From NCBI RefSeq assembly GCF_002028405.1, contig NZ_CP020046.1, positions 806,001 through 870,000 on the forward strand: 64,000 bases of DNA, given 5' to 3'. The first letter of the stretch is position 1, and every line of letters starts with the position of its first letter. Made by a program: the position numbers and the translations under genes. The notes under the pieces were generated by a model that was not told the DNA's origin, searched no databases, and worked only from the letters and a program-made list of their open reading frames with translations. Source of the DNA: Thiomonas intermedia (GTDB lineage Bacteria; Pseudomonadota; Gammaproteobacteria; Burkholderiales; Burkholderiaceae_C). Below are positions 27,831-37,134 of this stretch, piece by piece.

Positions 27831-28433
27831 ATGAATCCTCAAACCTCAACCGCTTCGGTGACCTCCTCCAGCGCGCCGTCGCGCCTGCGCCGGACTCTGG
27901 GCATGGTCAGCACCATGCTGGTCGTCACCGTCGCCAGCCACGCCGCTTTGGCAAGTGCCCAAACCCCGCCCCCTCCGCCGCCTGCCCCGATGGCGCACGG
28001 TGGGCCCGGCATGGGTGGAAAGATGGACCACTGCGGCCCAGGCCATCACGGTGAGCGCGGCATGCAGCGCATGATGGCCAAGGCCGGGGTCACACCCGAG
28101 CAGCGGGAGAAAATGCGGGCGCTGCAAAAGCAGTCCTGGGAAAAGGCCCGCCCGGAAATGACGCAAATGCGTGAACTGATGCAGCAGCGCATGAAGCTGC
28201 TGGCCGCGCCACAGATCGATCGCGGCGCACTGGAAGCGTTGCGCGACAAGCAGATGACCCTGGCCAACCAGCTCTCGCGCGACCGCACGCAGACCCAGTA
28301 CGAGATGGCGCAGATTCTCACGCCCGAGCAGCGCGCCAAGATGTACGCCATGATGGAACACCGCATGGAACGCATGAAGCACCATCATGGTCCCGGCATG
28401 GGCCCCATGAACGGTCCGGGCATGATGAAATAA
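27831..28433 (+). CDS. Spy/CpxP-like periplasmic protein, Met/His-rich
   Basis: A 200-residue secreted protein with a signal peptide (hydrophobic core around residues 23-42, cut after ASAQ). The mature part is helical and holds two LTxxQ-type repeats (GVTPEQREKMRAL and ILTPEQRAKMYAMM), as in Spy and CpxP. The N- and C-terminal ends are rich in Gly, Met and His (for example HHHGPGMGPMNGPGMMK), which could bind metal. A periplasmic chaperone or metal-stress role is likely. AAGGA precedes the ATG, and a two-component system follows. Confidence 0.82.
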   Translation: MNPQTSTASVTSSSAPSRLRRTLGMVSTMLVVTVASHAALASAQTPPPPPPAPMAHGGPGMGGKMDHCGPGHHGERGMQRMMAKAGVTPEQREKMRALQKQSWEKARPEMTQMRELMQQRMKLLAAPQIDRGALEALRDKQMTLANQLSRDRTQTQYEMAQILTPEQRAKMYAMMEHRMERMKHHHGPGMGPMNGPGMMK

Positions 28434-28450
28434 GTCCTCGTTCATCAGAT

Positions 28451-28479
28451 GCAGGCCGCTTCGCGGCCTGCGCGTTTTT
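28451..28479 (+). terminator. Rho-independent terminator of the Spy-like gene
   Basis: GCAGGCCGC (28451-28459) pairs with GCGGCCTGC (28463-28471) over a TTC loop and is followed by GCGTTTTT. It lies 17 bp after the Spy-like stop codon and before the two-component genes. Confidence 0.88.
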
Positions 28480-28512
28480 GCTGAAACTGCGTTTTAGTGA
28501 ACCGGATCATCC

Positions 28513-29259
28513 ATGACTGCGCAAACCCGCACGCCTCCCAGCCAGCTCCTGCTGGTTGAAGACGATCTCCGCCTGGCCCAGCAGGTCAGTGACTTTCTTC
28601 AGACCGCCGGTTGGCAGGTGACCCATGCGGCTAATGCCGCGCAGGCTGAAAACGAGCTCAGCCCTCGACGCGGCGACGCGCCCGGATTCGACGCCCTGGT
28701 GCTCGACCTGATGCTGCCCGACGGCGACGGCCTGGACATCTGCCGCCGCCTGCGCACGCACAGCGACCTGCCCGTGCTCATGCTGACCGCGCGCGGCGAT
28801 CCGTTCGACCGCGTGGTGGGGCTGGAGATCGGCGCCGACGACTACCTCACCAAACCCTTCGAACCGCGCGAGCTGCTGGCCCGCCTGCGCGCCATTACGC
28901 GTCGTCGTGCTGGCAGTCTGTCGCCCCGCGATCCGCAGGCCGAACAGATCCTGCGCTTCGGCCGCCTGGATATCGATCCCGCCGCCCGTCAGGCCCGCAT
29001 CGACGGGGAAGATCGCCCGATGACGGCCTACCAGTTCGACCTGTTGCAGGTGCTTGCGCGCCACCCGGGCCGGGTGCTGACCCGCGAGTTTCTCCTGGGT
29101 GCCGTGAAAGGCGAGTCGCTCGAAGCCTTCGACCGCTCCATCGACGTGCACATCAGCCGCATCCGCGCCGCGATTGAAGACGATCCGCGCCACCCGCGGC
29201 GCATCCTCACCCTGCGCGGCGCAGGCTACGTCTTCACCAAATCGCAGGACGGCATCTGA
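28513..29259 (+). CDS. OmpR-family response regulator
   Basis: A 248-residue regulator with an N-terminal receiver domain (phospho-acceptor Asp65 in LVLDLMLPDGDG, acidic pocket VEDD near residues 15-18, Lys in LTKPFE) and a C-terminal OmpR/PhoB winged helix (MTAYQFDLLQVLARHPGRVLT to ILTLRGAGYVF). It forms a pair with the histidine kinase that starts 2 bp after its stop. The nearest candidate target is the Spy-like gene just upstream, by analogy with CpxR, which is inference. Confidence 0.93.
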   Translation: MTAQTRTPPSQLLLVEDDLRLAQQVSDFLQTAGWQVTHAANAAQAENELSPRRGDAPGFDALVLDLMLPDGDGLDICRRLRTHSDLPVLMLTARGDPFDRVVGLEIGADDYLTKPFEPRELLARLRAITRRRAGSLSPRDPQAEQILRFGRLDIDPAARQARIDGEDRPMTAYQFDLLQVLARHPGRVLTREFLLGAVKGESLEAFDRSIDVHISRIRAAIEDDPRHPRRILTLRGAGYVFTKSQDGI

Positions 29260-29261
29260 AC

Positions 29262-30377
29262 ATGACTCCTTCCACGCCGCCACGCGCCGATGTCGCCACC
29301 TCGCCCGTGGCCACGACTGAACCCGCCGGGCAGGCCAAGTTGTGGAAGCGCTTCTGGATCGCGCTGATCCTGGCGCTGCTGGTGCAGGCGCTCGTCTCGT
29401 CCCTGGTGTTCCACTGGGTGTTCGAGATGGACCCGCAACAGGCCCACATCCGGCGCGAAGCCTTTCGCGCCTTTATGCAGCAGCACGGCGTCGGGCCGCC
29501 TTCGCCCTGGCGACATCTTCTTCTCTCGCCCTTCACCGGCACCGTCGTCACCGCCATCCTGCTCAGTCTGGTGACCTTCCCCATCATGCGACGTCTGACG
29601 CGGCGCCTGGAAAAGCTGCAGCGCGGCGTGCGGCTCTGGGGCAGCGGCGACCTGAGTGCGCGCGTGCCGGTGGAAGGCCGCGACGAAGTGGCCCAGCTCG
29701 CGCAGAGCTTCAATACGGCGGCCGCTCGCATCGAAGCGTTGATGCAAAGCCACAAATCGCTCCTGGCCTACACCTCGCACGAACTGCGCACCCCACTCAC
29801 CCGGCTGAGGCTGAGTCTGGAAACGCTGGCAACGCCCGCGCCCGCCGCCGCGCGCGATGCCGCGGCGCGCTCGGCCAAGCTCGACCTCGCCGAGCTCGAT
29901 GCACTGATCGACGACATCCTGTTGTCGAGCCGGCTCGATGCCGCGCCGGGTCAGTCCGTGCATCTCGACGATCTGGACCTGCTCGCCCTGGTGGCCGAGG
30001 AGGCCGCCCGCTTCGACGTGGACGTGCACGGCGACTGGATCACCCTGAAGGGCGACGAGCGCCTGCTGCGCCGCGCCGTGCGCAATCTGCTCGACAACGC
30101 GCAGCGGCATGCGCCCGGTTCGACGCCCCAGGTCAGTCTGACCGCGGTGCAGGGCGGCGGCATCATCCGCGTCTGCGATCAAGGGCCGGGAATTCCCACC
30201 GCCGATGCGCAACGCATTTTCGAGCCCTTCGAACGACTGGGCGGACGCGGCGACGGCACCGGCCTGGGCCTCGCCCTGGTGCGCCGCATTGCCCGGCAAC
30301 ACGGCGGCGACGCCCGCTGCCTGCCACGCACTGGCGGTGGAACCTGCTTCGAGATCTGGCTGGGCTGCAAGCCCTGA
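29262..30377 (+). CDS. Sensor histidine kinase (EnvZ/CpxA type)
   Basis: A 371-residue membrane kinase: helix 1 at about residues 30-52, a short periplasmic loop of roughly 40 residues, helix 2 at about 91-108, then a HAMP domain, the phospho-acceptor His173 in SHELRTPLTRL, and the ATPase core with N-box RNLLDNAQRHA, G1 DQGPGIP and G2 GDGTGLGLALV. The small sensor loop resembles CpxA-like envelope sensors. It pairs with the response regulator directly upstream. Confidence 0.93.
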   Translation: MTPSTPPRADVATSPVATTEPAGQAKLWKRFWIALILALLVQALVSSLVFHWVFEMDPQQAHIRREAFRAFMQQHGVGPPSPWRHLLLSPFTGTVVTAILLSLVTFPIMRRLTRRLEKLQRGVRLWGSGDLSARVPVEGRDEVAQLAQSFNTAAARIEALMQSHKSLLAYTSHELRTPLTRLRLSLETLATPAPAAARDAAARSAKLDLAELDALIDDILLSSRLDAAPGQSVHLDDLDLLALVAEEAARFDVDVHGDWITLKGDERLLRRAVRNLLDNAQRHAPGSTPQVSLTAVQGGGIIRVCDQGPGIPTADAQRIFEPFERLGGRGDGTGLGLALVRRIARQHGGDARCLPRTGGGTCFEIWLGCKP

Positions 30378-30618
30378 GGGTCGCGCATCCCGAGGCCGGT
30401 GAACGCCCTTTTGGCGCGGAACTTGCTTGAGGTGCACCGGCCTTCACGCCCTCTTGCGGCGGCCGAGCGCTCCCGAATTTTTACTACCATGCGTGGCCGG
30501 ATGCGAAAAGTCGTGACAGGACAGGGGGCCCATCGTTCTGCTTCGAGAGCATCCGGGGCTGACTGCCCCGCTGGCGAACATCAAAACATTGCACTTCACA
30601 CCTTTCAAGGAAAACATC

Positions 30619-31485
30619 ATGACGTTCACTCTTCGCAAGCTCGCATCGCCGCGCCGTCTGGGCGCGCTGACGGGTTCCGTGGCGCTTTGCGCGGTTTTCT
30701 GCGCCAGCGCATCCGCAGCCTCCATCGCCCTGCCCCAGAAATTCAAGACGCAAGGCCACCTGACCATCGCGGCCGACGCCACTTACGCGCCGATGGAATT
30801 CGTCGCCAAGGACGGCAAGACCCTGGTCGGCGCCGACGTCGATCTGGGCAAGGCCATCGCCAAGGAACTGGGCGTGAAGGCCGACTTCGTCAACGCCAGC
30901 TTCGACAGCATCATCCCCGCGCTGCAGTCGGGCAAGTACGACATGAGCATGTCGTCGTTCACCATCACCAAGAAGCGCGAGGAAGTGGTCGACTTCGTCA
31001 GCTACATGACGGCAGGCACCTCGTTCTACGTCAAGGCCAAGGACGGCGCCAAGGTCAATGGCCTGGCCGATCTGTGCGGCATGACCGTGGCCGTCGAGAA
31101 GGGCACGACCCAGGCCGATGACGCCACCAAGCAAAGCCAGGAATGTGTGGCCGCGGGCAAGAAGGCCGCCACCGTGTCGGTCTTCCCTGACCAGAACGGC
31201 GCCAACCTGGCCATCGCCAGCGGCCGCGCCCAAGTCGGCATGGCCGATTCGCCGGTGGCCGCCTGGATCGTCGAGGAATCGCACGGCCAGTTCAAGCTGA
31301 CGGGCGAGGCCTACAACTCCGCGCCCTACGGCATCGCCATTCCGAAGAACAGCGGCCTGGCCGAGCCGGTCCTGGCCGCACTGAAGAAGGTCATGGCCAG
31401 CGGCGAATACGCCAAGATCCTGCACAAATGGGGCATCACCCAAGGGGCGATCAAGGATCCCGCCATCAACCCGGCCGCGCAGTAA
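30619..31485 (+). CDS. Polar amino-acid ABC transporter substrate-binding protein
   Basis: A 288-residue periplasmic binding protein (SBP family 3). Signal peptide at residues 1-34 (TGSVALCAVFCASASAA). The mature domain shows ADATYAPMEFVAKDGK and DYV-like lobes (FDSIIPALQSGKYDM), typical of amino-acid binders such as HisJ, ArtJ and GlnH. AAGGA stands 8 bases before the ATG at 30619, which is why a shorter frame than the upstream ATG at 30589 is used. A long hairpin separates it from the permease gene. Confidence 0.91.
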   Translation: MTFTLRKLASPRRLGALTGSVALCAVFCASASAASIALPQKFKTQGHLTIAADATYAPMEFVAKDGKTLVGADVDLGKAIAKELGVKADFVNASFDSIIPALQSGKYDMSMSSFTITKKREEVVDFVSYMTAGTSFYVKAKDGAKVNGLADLCGMTVAVEKGTTQADDATKQSQECVAAGKKAATVSVFPDQNGANLAIASGRAQVGMADSPVAAWIVEESHGQFKLTGEAYNSAPYGIAIPKNSGLAEPVLAALKKVMASGEYAKILHKWGITQGAIKDPAINPAAQ

Positions 31486-31494
31486 TGTCGCCAC

Positions 31495-31526
31495 GCTGAG
31501 GGACGGCCCACGGGACGTCCCTCAGC
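31495..31526 (+). other. Strong hairpin between binding-protein and permease genes
   Basis: GCTGAGGGACG (31495-31505) pairs perfectly with CGTCCCTCAGC (31516-31526) over a 10-nt loop. There is no U-run. Structures like this often stabilise the binding-protein part of the mRNA and give it a higher yield than the permease and ATPase. Confidence 0.55.
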
Positions 31527-31547
31527 CCACCTCGACGCTCCAACACG

Positions 31548-32426
31548 ATGCGACCTGACGACATCCAAGCCATCCCCGCGCGACATCCCGGCCGCTGGAT
31601 CGCCGCCGCCGCCGTTTTTGTTCTGCTGGTGGCCACGGCTTACTCCTTCACCACCAACCCGCGATTCGAATGGTCGGTCGTCGGTGAATATTTCTTCTCC
31701 GTGCGTGTGCTGCACGGTTTGCTGCTGACGCTCGAACTCACCGTGATTTCGATGGCCATCGGCGTGGTTCTGGGCATCCTGCTGGCCGTGATGCGGCTGT
31801 CGCACAACCCCCTGGTGGCCGGCGCCAGCTGGTTCTACATCTGGCTGTTCCGTGGCACTCCCGTGCTGGTGCAGATTCTGTTCTGGTTCAACATCACGGC
31901 GCTCTACCCCAACATCGGCATCGGCTCCTGGAGCTTCGATGCCAACAATCTGATCACCCCCTTCATCGCCGCCATCCTGGCGCTGGGCCTCAACGAAGGC
32001 GCTTATATGGCCGAGATCGTGCGTGCCGGCATTCTGTCGGTGGACGAAGGCCAGAGCGAGGCCGGGGCCGCCCTGGGCATGTCGCGGCTGCAGATCATGC
32101 GGCGCGTGGTGCTGCCGCAGGCCATGCGGGTCATCGTGCCGCCCACCGGCAATGAGGCGATTTCGATGCTCAAGACCACCTCGCTGGTCAGCGTCATCGC
32201 CGTGAGCGATCTACTGTATTCGGCGCAGCTCATCTACTCGGTGAATTACCGCACCATCCCGCTGCTGCTGGTCGCCAGCATCTGGTATCTGATGGTGACC
32301 ACCCTGCTGTCGATCGGCCAGTACTACATCGAACGGCATTTCGGCCGCAGCGCCACCCGCAACTCGCCCCGCACGCCACTGCAGCTGCTGCGCGCCTGGG
32401 TTGCCCGCTGGAGGGCCGCAGCATGA
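31548..32426 (+). CDS. Polar amino-acid ABC transporter permease
   Basis: A 292-residue permease of the His/Glu/Gln/Arg family with about five membrane helices. The EAA-type loop is seen in [23 protein letters not shown], cited by position near residues 167-189. The start at the ATG at 31548 (MRPDDIQA) adds a soluble N-terminus before the first helix. The stop codon overlaps the ATPase start by 4 bp. No second permease gene is present, so it probably acts as a homodimer. Confidence 0.92.
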   Translation: MRPDDIQAIPARHPGRWIAAAAVFVLLVATAYSFTTNPRFEWSVVGEYFFSVRVLHGLLLTLELTVISMAIGVVLGILLAVMRLSHNPLVAGASWFYIWLFRGTPVLVQILFWFNITALYPNIGIGSWSFDANNLITPFIAAILALGLNEGAYMAEIVRAGILSVDEGQSEAGAALGMSRLQIMRRVVLPQAMRVIVPPTGNEAISMLKTTSLVSVIAVSDLLYSAQLIYSVNYRTIPLLLVASIWYLMVTTLLSIGQYYIERHFGRSATRNSPRTPLQLLRAWVARWRAAA

Positions 32427-33187
32427 GCCAGGTCATGGTCAAGGCCGAGGGCGTGCACAAGCGTTTTGGCGCCCTCGAAGTGCTCAAGGGGGTGTCGCTC
32501 GAGGTGCAGCGCGGCGAGGTGGTCTGTCTGCTGGGTGCTTCGGGCTCGGGAAAATCCACTTTTCTTCGCTGCATCAACCACCTGGAGCAGATCGACTCGG
32601 GGCGGCTGTGGGTGGACGGTGAGCTAGTCGGCTACCGTCAGGTGGGCGACCGCCTGCACGAACTGCGCGAGCACGAAGTCTGCCGCCACCGCGCCGAAGT
32701 CGGCATGGTGTTCCAGCGATTCAATCTATTCGGTCACATGACGGCGCTGCAGAACATCATTGAAGCCCCCGTCCACGTGCGCAAGACGCCCAAATCGCAG
32801 GCTCTGGCCCGCGCCCACGAACTGCTGACGCGCGTGGGCCTGGCGGATCGGGGCGATGCCTATCCCAATCAGCTCTCGGGTGGACAGCAGCAGCGCATCG
32901 CCATTGCCCGCGCCCTGGCCATGGGGCCGAAACTGATGCTGTTCGACGAGCCCACGTCGGCGCTGGACCCTGAACTGGTCGGCGAAGTGCTCGACGTCAT
33001 GAAGTCGCTCGCGCGCGATGGCATGACCATGGTGGTCGTCACCCACGAGATGGGCTTCGCCCGCGAGGTGGCCGATCGGGTGGTGATGATGCATCAGGGA
33101 ACCATCATCGAATCGGCGCCGCCCGAGCAGTTCTTCGGCGCGCCGCAGCACGAGCGCACGCGGCAGTTCCTGTCCAAGATCCTCTGA
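32423..33187 (+). CDS. Polar amino-acid ABC transporter ATPase (GlnQ-like)
   Basis: A 254-residue ATPase with Walker A ([13 protein letters not shown]), Q-loop [16 protein letters not shown], signature [12 protein letters not shown], Walker [16 protein letters not shown] and switch [14 protein letters not shown]. All sites look intact. It powers the amino-acid importer made with the two genes upstream; its 4-bp overlap with the permease indicates coupled synthesis. The substrate (glutamate, glutamine, arginine, histidine or cystine) is not resolved. Confidence 0.94.
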   Translation: MSQVMVKAEGVHKRFGALEVLKGVSLEVQRGEVVCLLGASGSGKSTFLRCINHLEQIDSGRLWVDGELVGYRQVGDRLHELREHEVCRHRAEVGMVFQRFNLFGHMTALQNIIEAPVHVRKTPKSQALARAHELLTRVGLADRGDAYPNQLSGGQQQRIAIARALAMGPKLMLFDEPTSALDPELVGEVLDVMKSLARDGMTMVVVTHEMGFAREVADRVVMMHQGTIIESAPPEQFFGAPQHERTRQFLSKIL

Positions 33188-33322
33188 GCGGCTCCTGCCC
33201 TGCGGGCGGGGCATGCGGCGCGGCCCTTACGGTCAGGCGCCATCCCGGCTTGCCCTGTTGCATTTGGCGCCAGACCCACTAGCATCGTTTCCGTTTGTAA
33301 CAATTCGTTCACGGAGACTTTC

Positions 33323-34303
33323 ATGCTCAAGACACCCGCATCCCCCACGCGCCGACGCGTGCTCGCTCTGGCGGGCGGCGCCGCCCTGCTCTCTCCCCTG
33401 GGCCTGCGTCAGGCTTTTGCGGCGGAATACATCACCATCGCCACGGGCGGCACCAGCGGCGTGTATTACCCGCTCGGCGTGGCGCTGTCGCAGATCTATA
33501 CCAAGGCGATCCCGGCCGCCAAAAGCTCGGTGCAGGCCACCAAGGGCTCGGTGGAAAACCTCAACCTGCTCGAAGCCGGACGCGCCGAACTCGGCTTCTC
33601 GCTCGGCGATTCGCTCTCCGACGCCTGGAAGGGCGAAGCCGACGCAGGCTTCAAAGCGCCGCTGAAAAAACTGCGCACCATGGCCGCGATCTATTCCAAC
33701 TACGTTCAAATCGTCGCCCGGGCCGACTCGGGCATCAAGTCCCTGGCCGATCTCAAGGGCAAGAGCATCTCCGTCGGCGCGCCCAAAAGCGGCACCGAGC
33801 TCAATGCCCGCGCCTTGTTGAAGGCTGCCGGACTGAGCTACAAAGACTTCTCCAAGGTCGAATACCTGCCTTTCGGTGAGTCGGTGGAGCTGATGAAGAA
33901 CCGCCAGCTCGACGCCACACTGCAGTCGGCCGGCCTGGGCGTGGCGTCGCTGCGCGACCTGGCCGCCTCGCAGAAGATCGTGGTGGTACCGGTGCCGGAC
34001 GACGTCATTGCCAAGGTGGGCGATCCGGCCTATCAAAGCGGCGTCATTCCCGCCCATACCTATGAGGGCCAGACCAGCGCGGTGCCGACGGCGCGCATCC
34101 AGAACTTTCTGGTCACCCGCGAAGGGCTGAGCGAGGATCTGGTCTATCAGATGACCAAGGCCATGTTCACCAACCTGCCCGAGCTGGTGGCCGCGCACGC
34201 TGCCGCCAAGGGCATCAGCCTCAAGGAAGCGCCGCTGAACGCGCCCGTGCCGCTGCACCCTGGCGCGGCCAAGTACTACCGCGAAGCCGGCGTGCTGAAA
34301 TAA
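33323..34303 (+). CDS. TAXI-family TRAP transporter solute-binding protein
   Basis: A 326-residue periplasmic protein of the TRAP-associated extracytoplasmic immunogenic (TAXI) family. The N-terminus TRRRVLALAGGAALL looks twin-arginine-like, with cleavage after RQAFA. The mature part begins YITIATGGTSGVYYPLGVALS, the family signature near residues 36-56, and shows the GAPKSGTELNARALLKAAG block. It partners with the large fused TRAP membrane protein that follows after 160 bp. Substrates of TAXI systems are often glutamate/2-oxoglutarate-like, but here unknown. Confidence 0.92.
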   Translation: MLKTPASPTRRRVLALAGGAALLSPLGLRQAFAAEYITIATGGTSGVYYPLGVALSQIYTKAIPAAKSSVQATKGSVENLNLLEAGRAELGFSLGDSLSDAWKGEADAGFKAPLKKLRTMAAIYSNYVQIVARADSGIKSLADLKGKSISVGAPKSGTELNARALLKAAGLSYKDFSKVEYLPFGESVELMKNRQLDATLQSAGLGVASLRDLAASQKIVVVPVPDDVIAKVGDPAYQSGVIPAHTYEGQTSAVPTARIQNFLVTREGLSEDLVYQMTKAMFTNLPELVAAHAAAKGISLKEAPLNAPVPLHPGAAKYYREAGVLK

Positions 34304-34463
34304 GCCAGCGCGGCCTTCTCGCCCCGGCCCGCCTGCGCGGGCCGTCTCATCCATCGTCTGGCGCCGCCACGAGCGGACGCCACACGTCTCGAAGCACCGC
34401 CATGAGCAAGCTGACCCGTTGCCAGGGACTCATCCCGCAACGCGCAGCGCGGAGGAAAATCCA

Positions 34464-36536
34464 GTGAGCGCCACCGCCGACGACCTCGTCCACACCTCCT
34501 CCGAGCCGCACGCCGACAGCGGTCACCAGCGCAGCCTCTCCGGTTTCGCCCAGCGCACCGTCATGGCGGCGGCGCTGGCCTTTTCGGCCTATCAGCTCGT
34601 CGTGGCCGCCTTCCACCCGCTGTCGAGTCTAGTGATGCGCTCGCTGCATGTGGGGTTCCTGATGTTGCTCGTGTTCTGGGTCGTGCCCGCGCTCAGGCGC
34701 CGAAGCTGGATGCACCGCATTCCGTGGTTCGACTGGCTGCTGGGCGCTGCAGCCTTCGCGCTCGGGCTGTATCACTGGGCCTTCGAAGCCGACCTGATCC
34801 AGCGCAGCGGCGACCCGACGCTCACCGACCTCTGGGTCGGCGCCGCGGTCGTGCTGCTGCTGTTCGAGGCCGCGCGTCGCAGCCTCGGGCTCGCCTTGCC
34901 GCTGGTGTGCGCGGCTTTTCTGCTCTACGGCCTGTTCGGCCAATACCTGCCCGACGCCATCAGCCACCGCGGCTACGGCCTCGATCAGATCATCAACCAG
35001 CTTTACCTCGGCACGGAAGGCATTTACGGCATCCCCACCCTGGTGTCGGCCACCTACATCTTCCTGTTCATTCTGTTCGGCGCGTTTCTGGAACACGCCG
35101 GGATGATCCGGCTGTTCAACGCCCTGGCGCTGGGGCTGGTGGGCAGGGCGCGGGGCGGGCCGGCCAAGGTGGCCGTCATATCGTCGGGGCTGATGGGCAC
35201 CATCTCCGGCTCGGGTGTGGCCAATGTGCTCACCGTGGGCCAGTTCACCATTCCGCTGATGAAGCGCTTCGGCTACTCGCCGGTTTTCGCCGGGGCCGTG
35301 GAAGCCACGGCCAGCATGGGCGGACAGATCATGCCGCCGGTCATGGGCGCGGTGGCCTTCATCATGGCCGAAACCCTCAATGTGCCGTATGCCGACATCG
35401 TCAAGGCCGCCGTCATTCCAGCCGCGCTCTATTACCTCACCGCGTTCTGGATGGTGCATCTGGAAGCGGGGCGCAAGAAACTGCTCGGCCTGCCCGCCGA
35501 CCAGATTCCCAACCCCTGGCAGGCGCTGAAGGAGAACTGGCATCTGGCGCTGCCGCTGGCCGTGCTGGTGTGGATGCTGTTCCACGGCTTCACCCCGATG
35601 TTCGCCGGCATGATGGGGCTGTCGCTCACCGCCATCCTGCTGCTGGGCGCGGCCATTGCCGCGCGGATGTCGCACACCGCGTTCCGCATGGTCTTCTGGT
35701 TGGCCTGCGGACTGGGCGCCGCGGCCTTCCTGCAGTTCGGCATCCTGCCCGTGCTGGGGGTCATTGCCGCGCTGGTCGCCGTGAATCTGGTGATCCAGGG
35801 AGGGCGCCAGACGCTGCGCGTGCTGCGCGACAGTCTCATCGACGGTGCCCGCCAGGCCCTGCCCGTGGGCATCGCCTGCGCCATCGTCGGCGTGATCGTC
35901 GGCGTGCTCACCCTGACGGGCGCGGCCACGAGTTTTGCCGGGTTCATCGTGGACATCGGCGCGCACAGTCTGCTGCTGTCGCTGCTGCTCACCATGGCGG
36001 TGTGCCTGGTTTTGGGCATGGGCATTCCCACCATCCCGAACTACATCATCACCAGTTCGATCGCCGCGCCCGCCCTGCTCAAGCTGGGCGTGCCGCTCAT
36101 CGTCAGCCATATGTTCGTGTTCTATTTCGGCATCATGGCCGACCTCACGCCGCCGGTGGCGCTGGCCGCATTCGCAGCCGCCTCGGTGGCCAAGGCCTCG
36201 CCCATGCGCATCGGCTTCAAGGCCACGCAGATCGCGCTGGCGGGTTTTGTCGTGCCCTATATGGCGGTGTATGACCCGCAGCTCATGCTGCAAGGCGACT
36301 GGACCTGGACGGGCGTGGCCTATGTGACGGCCAAGGCCGTGCTGGCCATTGTGTTATGGGGCGCGGTGGCCGTGGGCTATCTGCGTGGACCGATGTCGGT
36401 GCCCGAGCGCCTGCTGGCGTTCGCCGCGGCCGCCATGCTGATCATGGCGCTGCCGATGACCGATGAAATCGGTTTCGCCCTGGCCGCGCTCGTGCTGCTC
36501 TGGCACGGCCTGCGCACGCGCGCGCAGACGGCGTGA
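34464..36536 (+). CDS. TRAP transporter fused permease (4TM/12TM)
   Basis: A 690-residue membrane protein that combines the small DctQ-like and the large DctM-like TRAP subunits in one chain, as usual for TAXI systems. Helices cover nearly the whole length; the segment GTISGSGVANVLTVGQFTIP near residues 235-255 and GGQIMPPVMGAVAFIMAE are the DctM family signatures. Start set at the GTG at 34464 because GGAGG stands 8 bases upstream; an in-frame TTG at 34419 has no such site. A GGCCCGC/GCGGGCC hairpin lies at 34326-34343 before the gene. Confidence 0.9.
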   Translation: MSATADDLVHTSSEPHADSGHQRSLSGFAQRTVMAAALAFSAYQLVVAAFHPLSSLVMRSLHVGFLMLLVFWVVPALRRRSWMHRIPWFDWLLGAAAFALGLYHWAFEADLIQRSGDPTLTDLWVGAAVVLLLFEAARRSLGLALPLVCAAFLLYGLFGQYLPDAISHRGYGLDQIINQLYLGTEGIYGIPTLVSATYIFLFILFGAFLEHAGMIRLFNALALGLVGRARGGPAKVAVISSGLMGTISGSGVANVLTVGQFTIPLMKRFGYSPVFAGAVEATASMGGQIMPPVMGAVAFIMAETLNVPYADIVKAAVIPAALYYLTAFWMVHLEAGRKKLLGLPADQIPNPWQALKENWHLALPLAVLVWMLFHGFTPMFAGMMGLSLTAILLLGAAIAARMSHTAFRMVFWLACGLGAAAFLQFGILPVLGVIAALVAVNLVIQGGRQTLRVLRDSLIDGARQALPVGIACAIVGVIVGVLTLTGAATSFAGFIVDIGAHSLLLSLLLTMAVCLVLGMGIPTIPNYIITSSIAAPALLKLGVPLIVSHMFVFYFGIMADLTPPVALAAFAAASVAKASPMRIGFKATQIALAGFVVPYMAVYDPQLMLQGDWTWTGVAYVTAKAVLAIVLWGAVAVGYLRGPMSVPERLLAFAAAAMLIMALPMTDEIGFALAALVLLWHGLRTRAQTA

Positions 36537-36539
36537 CTC

Positions 36540-37019
36540 TCAAAGCAGTTTCTGCCAGAACTGGGCTCGGCCAAAGGCCGGGTCGAGGGCGTAGGTCTCG
36601 AAGCCGAAACGACGGTAACTGGCAATCGCCGCCGTGTTGCCGTCCAGCACTTCCAGGGTGAGCTTGCCGCAGCCCCGTGCACGGGCTTCGGCCTCCACGC
36701 GCTGCAGCAGGCAGCGCGACACGCCCTGGCTGCGGTAGGCGGGCTCGACATAGACGTCGTGGACGTTCATCAGCGGGCGCGCCATGAAGGTCGAGAACCC
36801 CTCGAAGCAGTTGATCAGCGCCACGGGTTCTGCGCCGTCGCAGGCCATCACGCCGAAATAGTCGGCCCGCTCGCGCAGGCGTTGCGCCAGAACGAGCTTG
36901 ACCTCATCGGCCAGATCCTCGCCGCCGCCCATCGGATCGCGGGCATAGCGCGAAATCAGCCCGGTCACGGCCTGGGCATGTTCGGGTCGGGACAGGTCCA
37001 CATCGACGAGGGTCAACAC
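36540..37019 (-). CDS. GNAT family N-acetyltransferase
   Basis: A 159-residue acetyltransferase. The acetyl-CoA motif appears as VYVEPAYRSQGVSRCLLQRVEAEA near residues 91-114 (Q/RxxGxG/A type: RSQGVS), followed by the KLTLEVLDGNTAAIASYRRFGFE ending typical of GNAT enzymes. The acceptor is unknown. It is transcribed opposite to its neighbours, its stop being 4 bp from the TRAP stop codon, and it starts 115 bp from the divergent ptsI. Confidence 0.88.
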   Translation of the reverse strand: MLTLVDVDLSRPEHAQAVTGLISRYARDPMGGGEDLADEVKLVLAQRLRERADYFGVMACDGAEPVALINCFEGFSTFMARPLMNVHDVYVEPAYRSQGVSRCLLQRVEAEARARGCGKLTLEVLDGNTAAIASYRRFGFETYALDPAFGRAQFWQKLL

Positions 37020-37090
37020 GCGAAAATCTCCTCAAGAAAAGAGACGCCACCACGGCGCTCCGGATCGGTCGGCATCGTAGCGCGGCCCCT

Positions 37091-37119
37091 GCACGGGGCG
37101 TGATCGCGCCGCCCCGTGC
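37091..37119 (+). other. Perfect inverted repeat in the ptsI leader
   Basis: GCACGGGGCG (37091-37100) pairs with CGCCCCGTGC (37110-37119) over a 9-nt loop and ends 15 bases before the ptsI start codon. It may be a leader structure that limits ribosome access, or a protein-binding site in the ptsI/GNAT divergent region. Confidence 0.45.
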
Positions 37120-37134
37120 GGCTACCATCGCGGC

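Noticed and set aside
34629-36293. Open frame of 554 codons opposite the TRAP permease
   Set aside because: Antisense shadow; highly charged and His/Gln-rich with no domain, and the TRAP gene explains the region.
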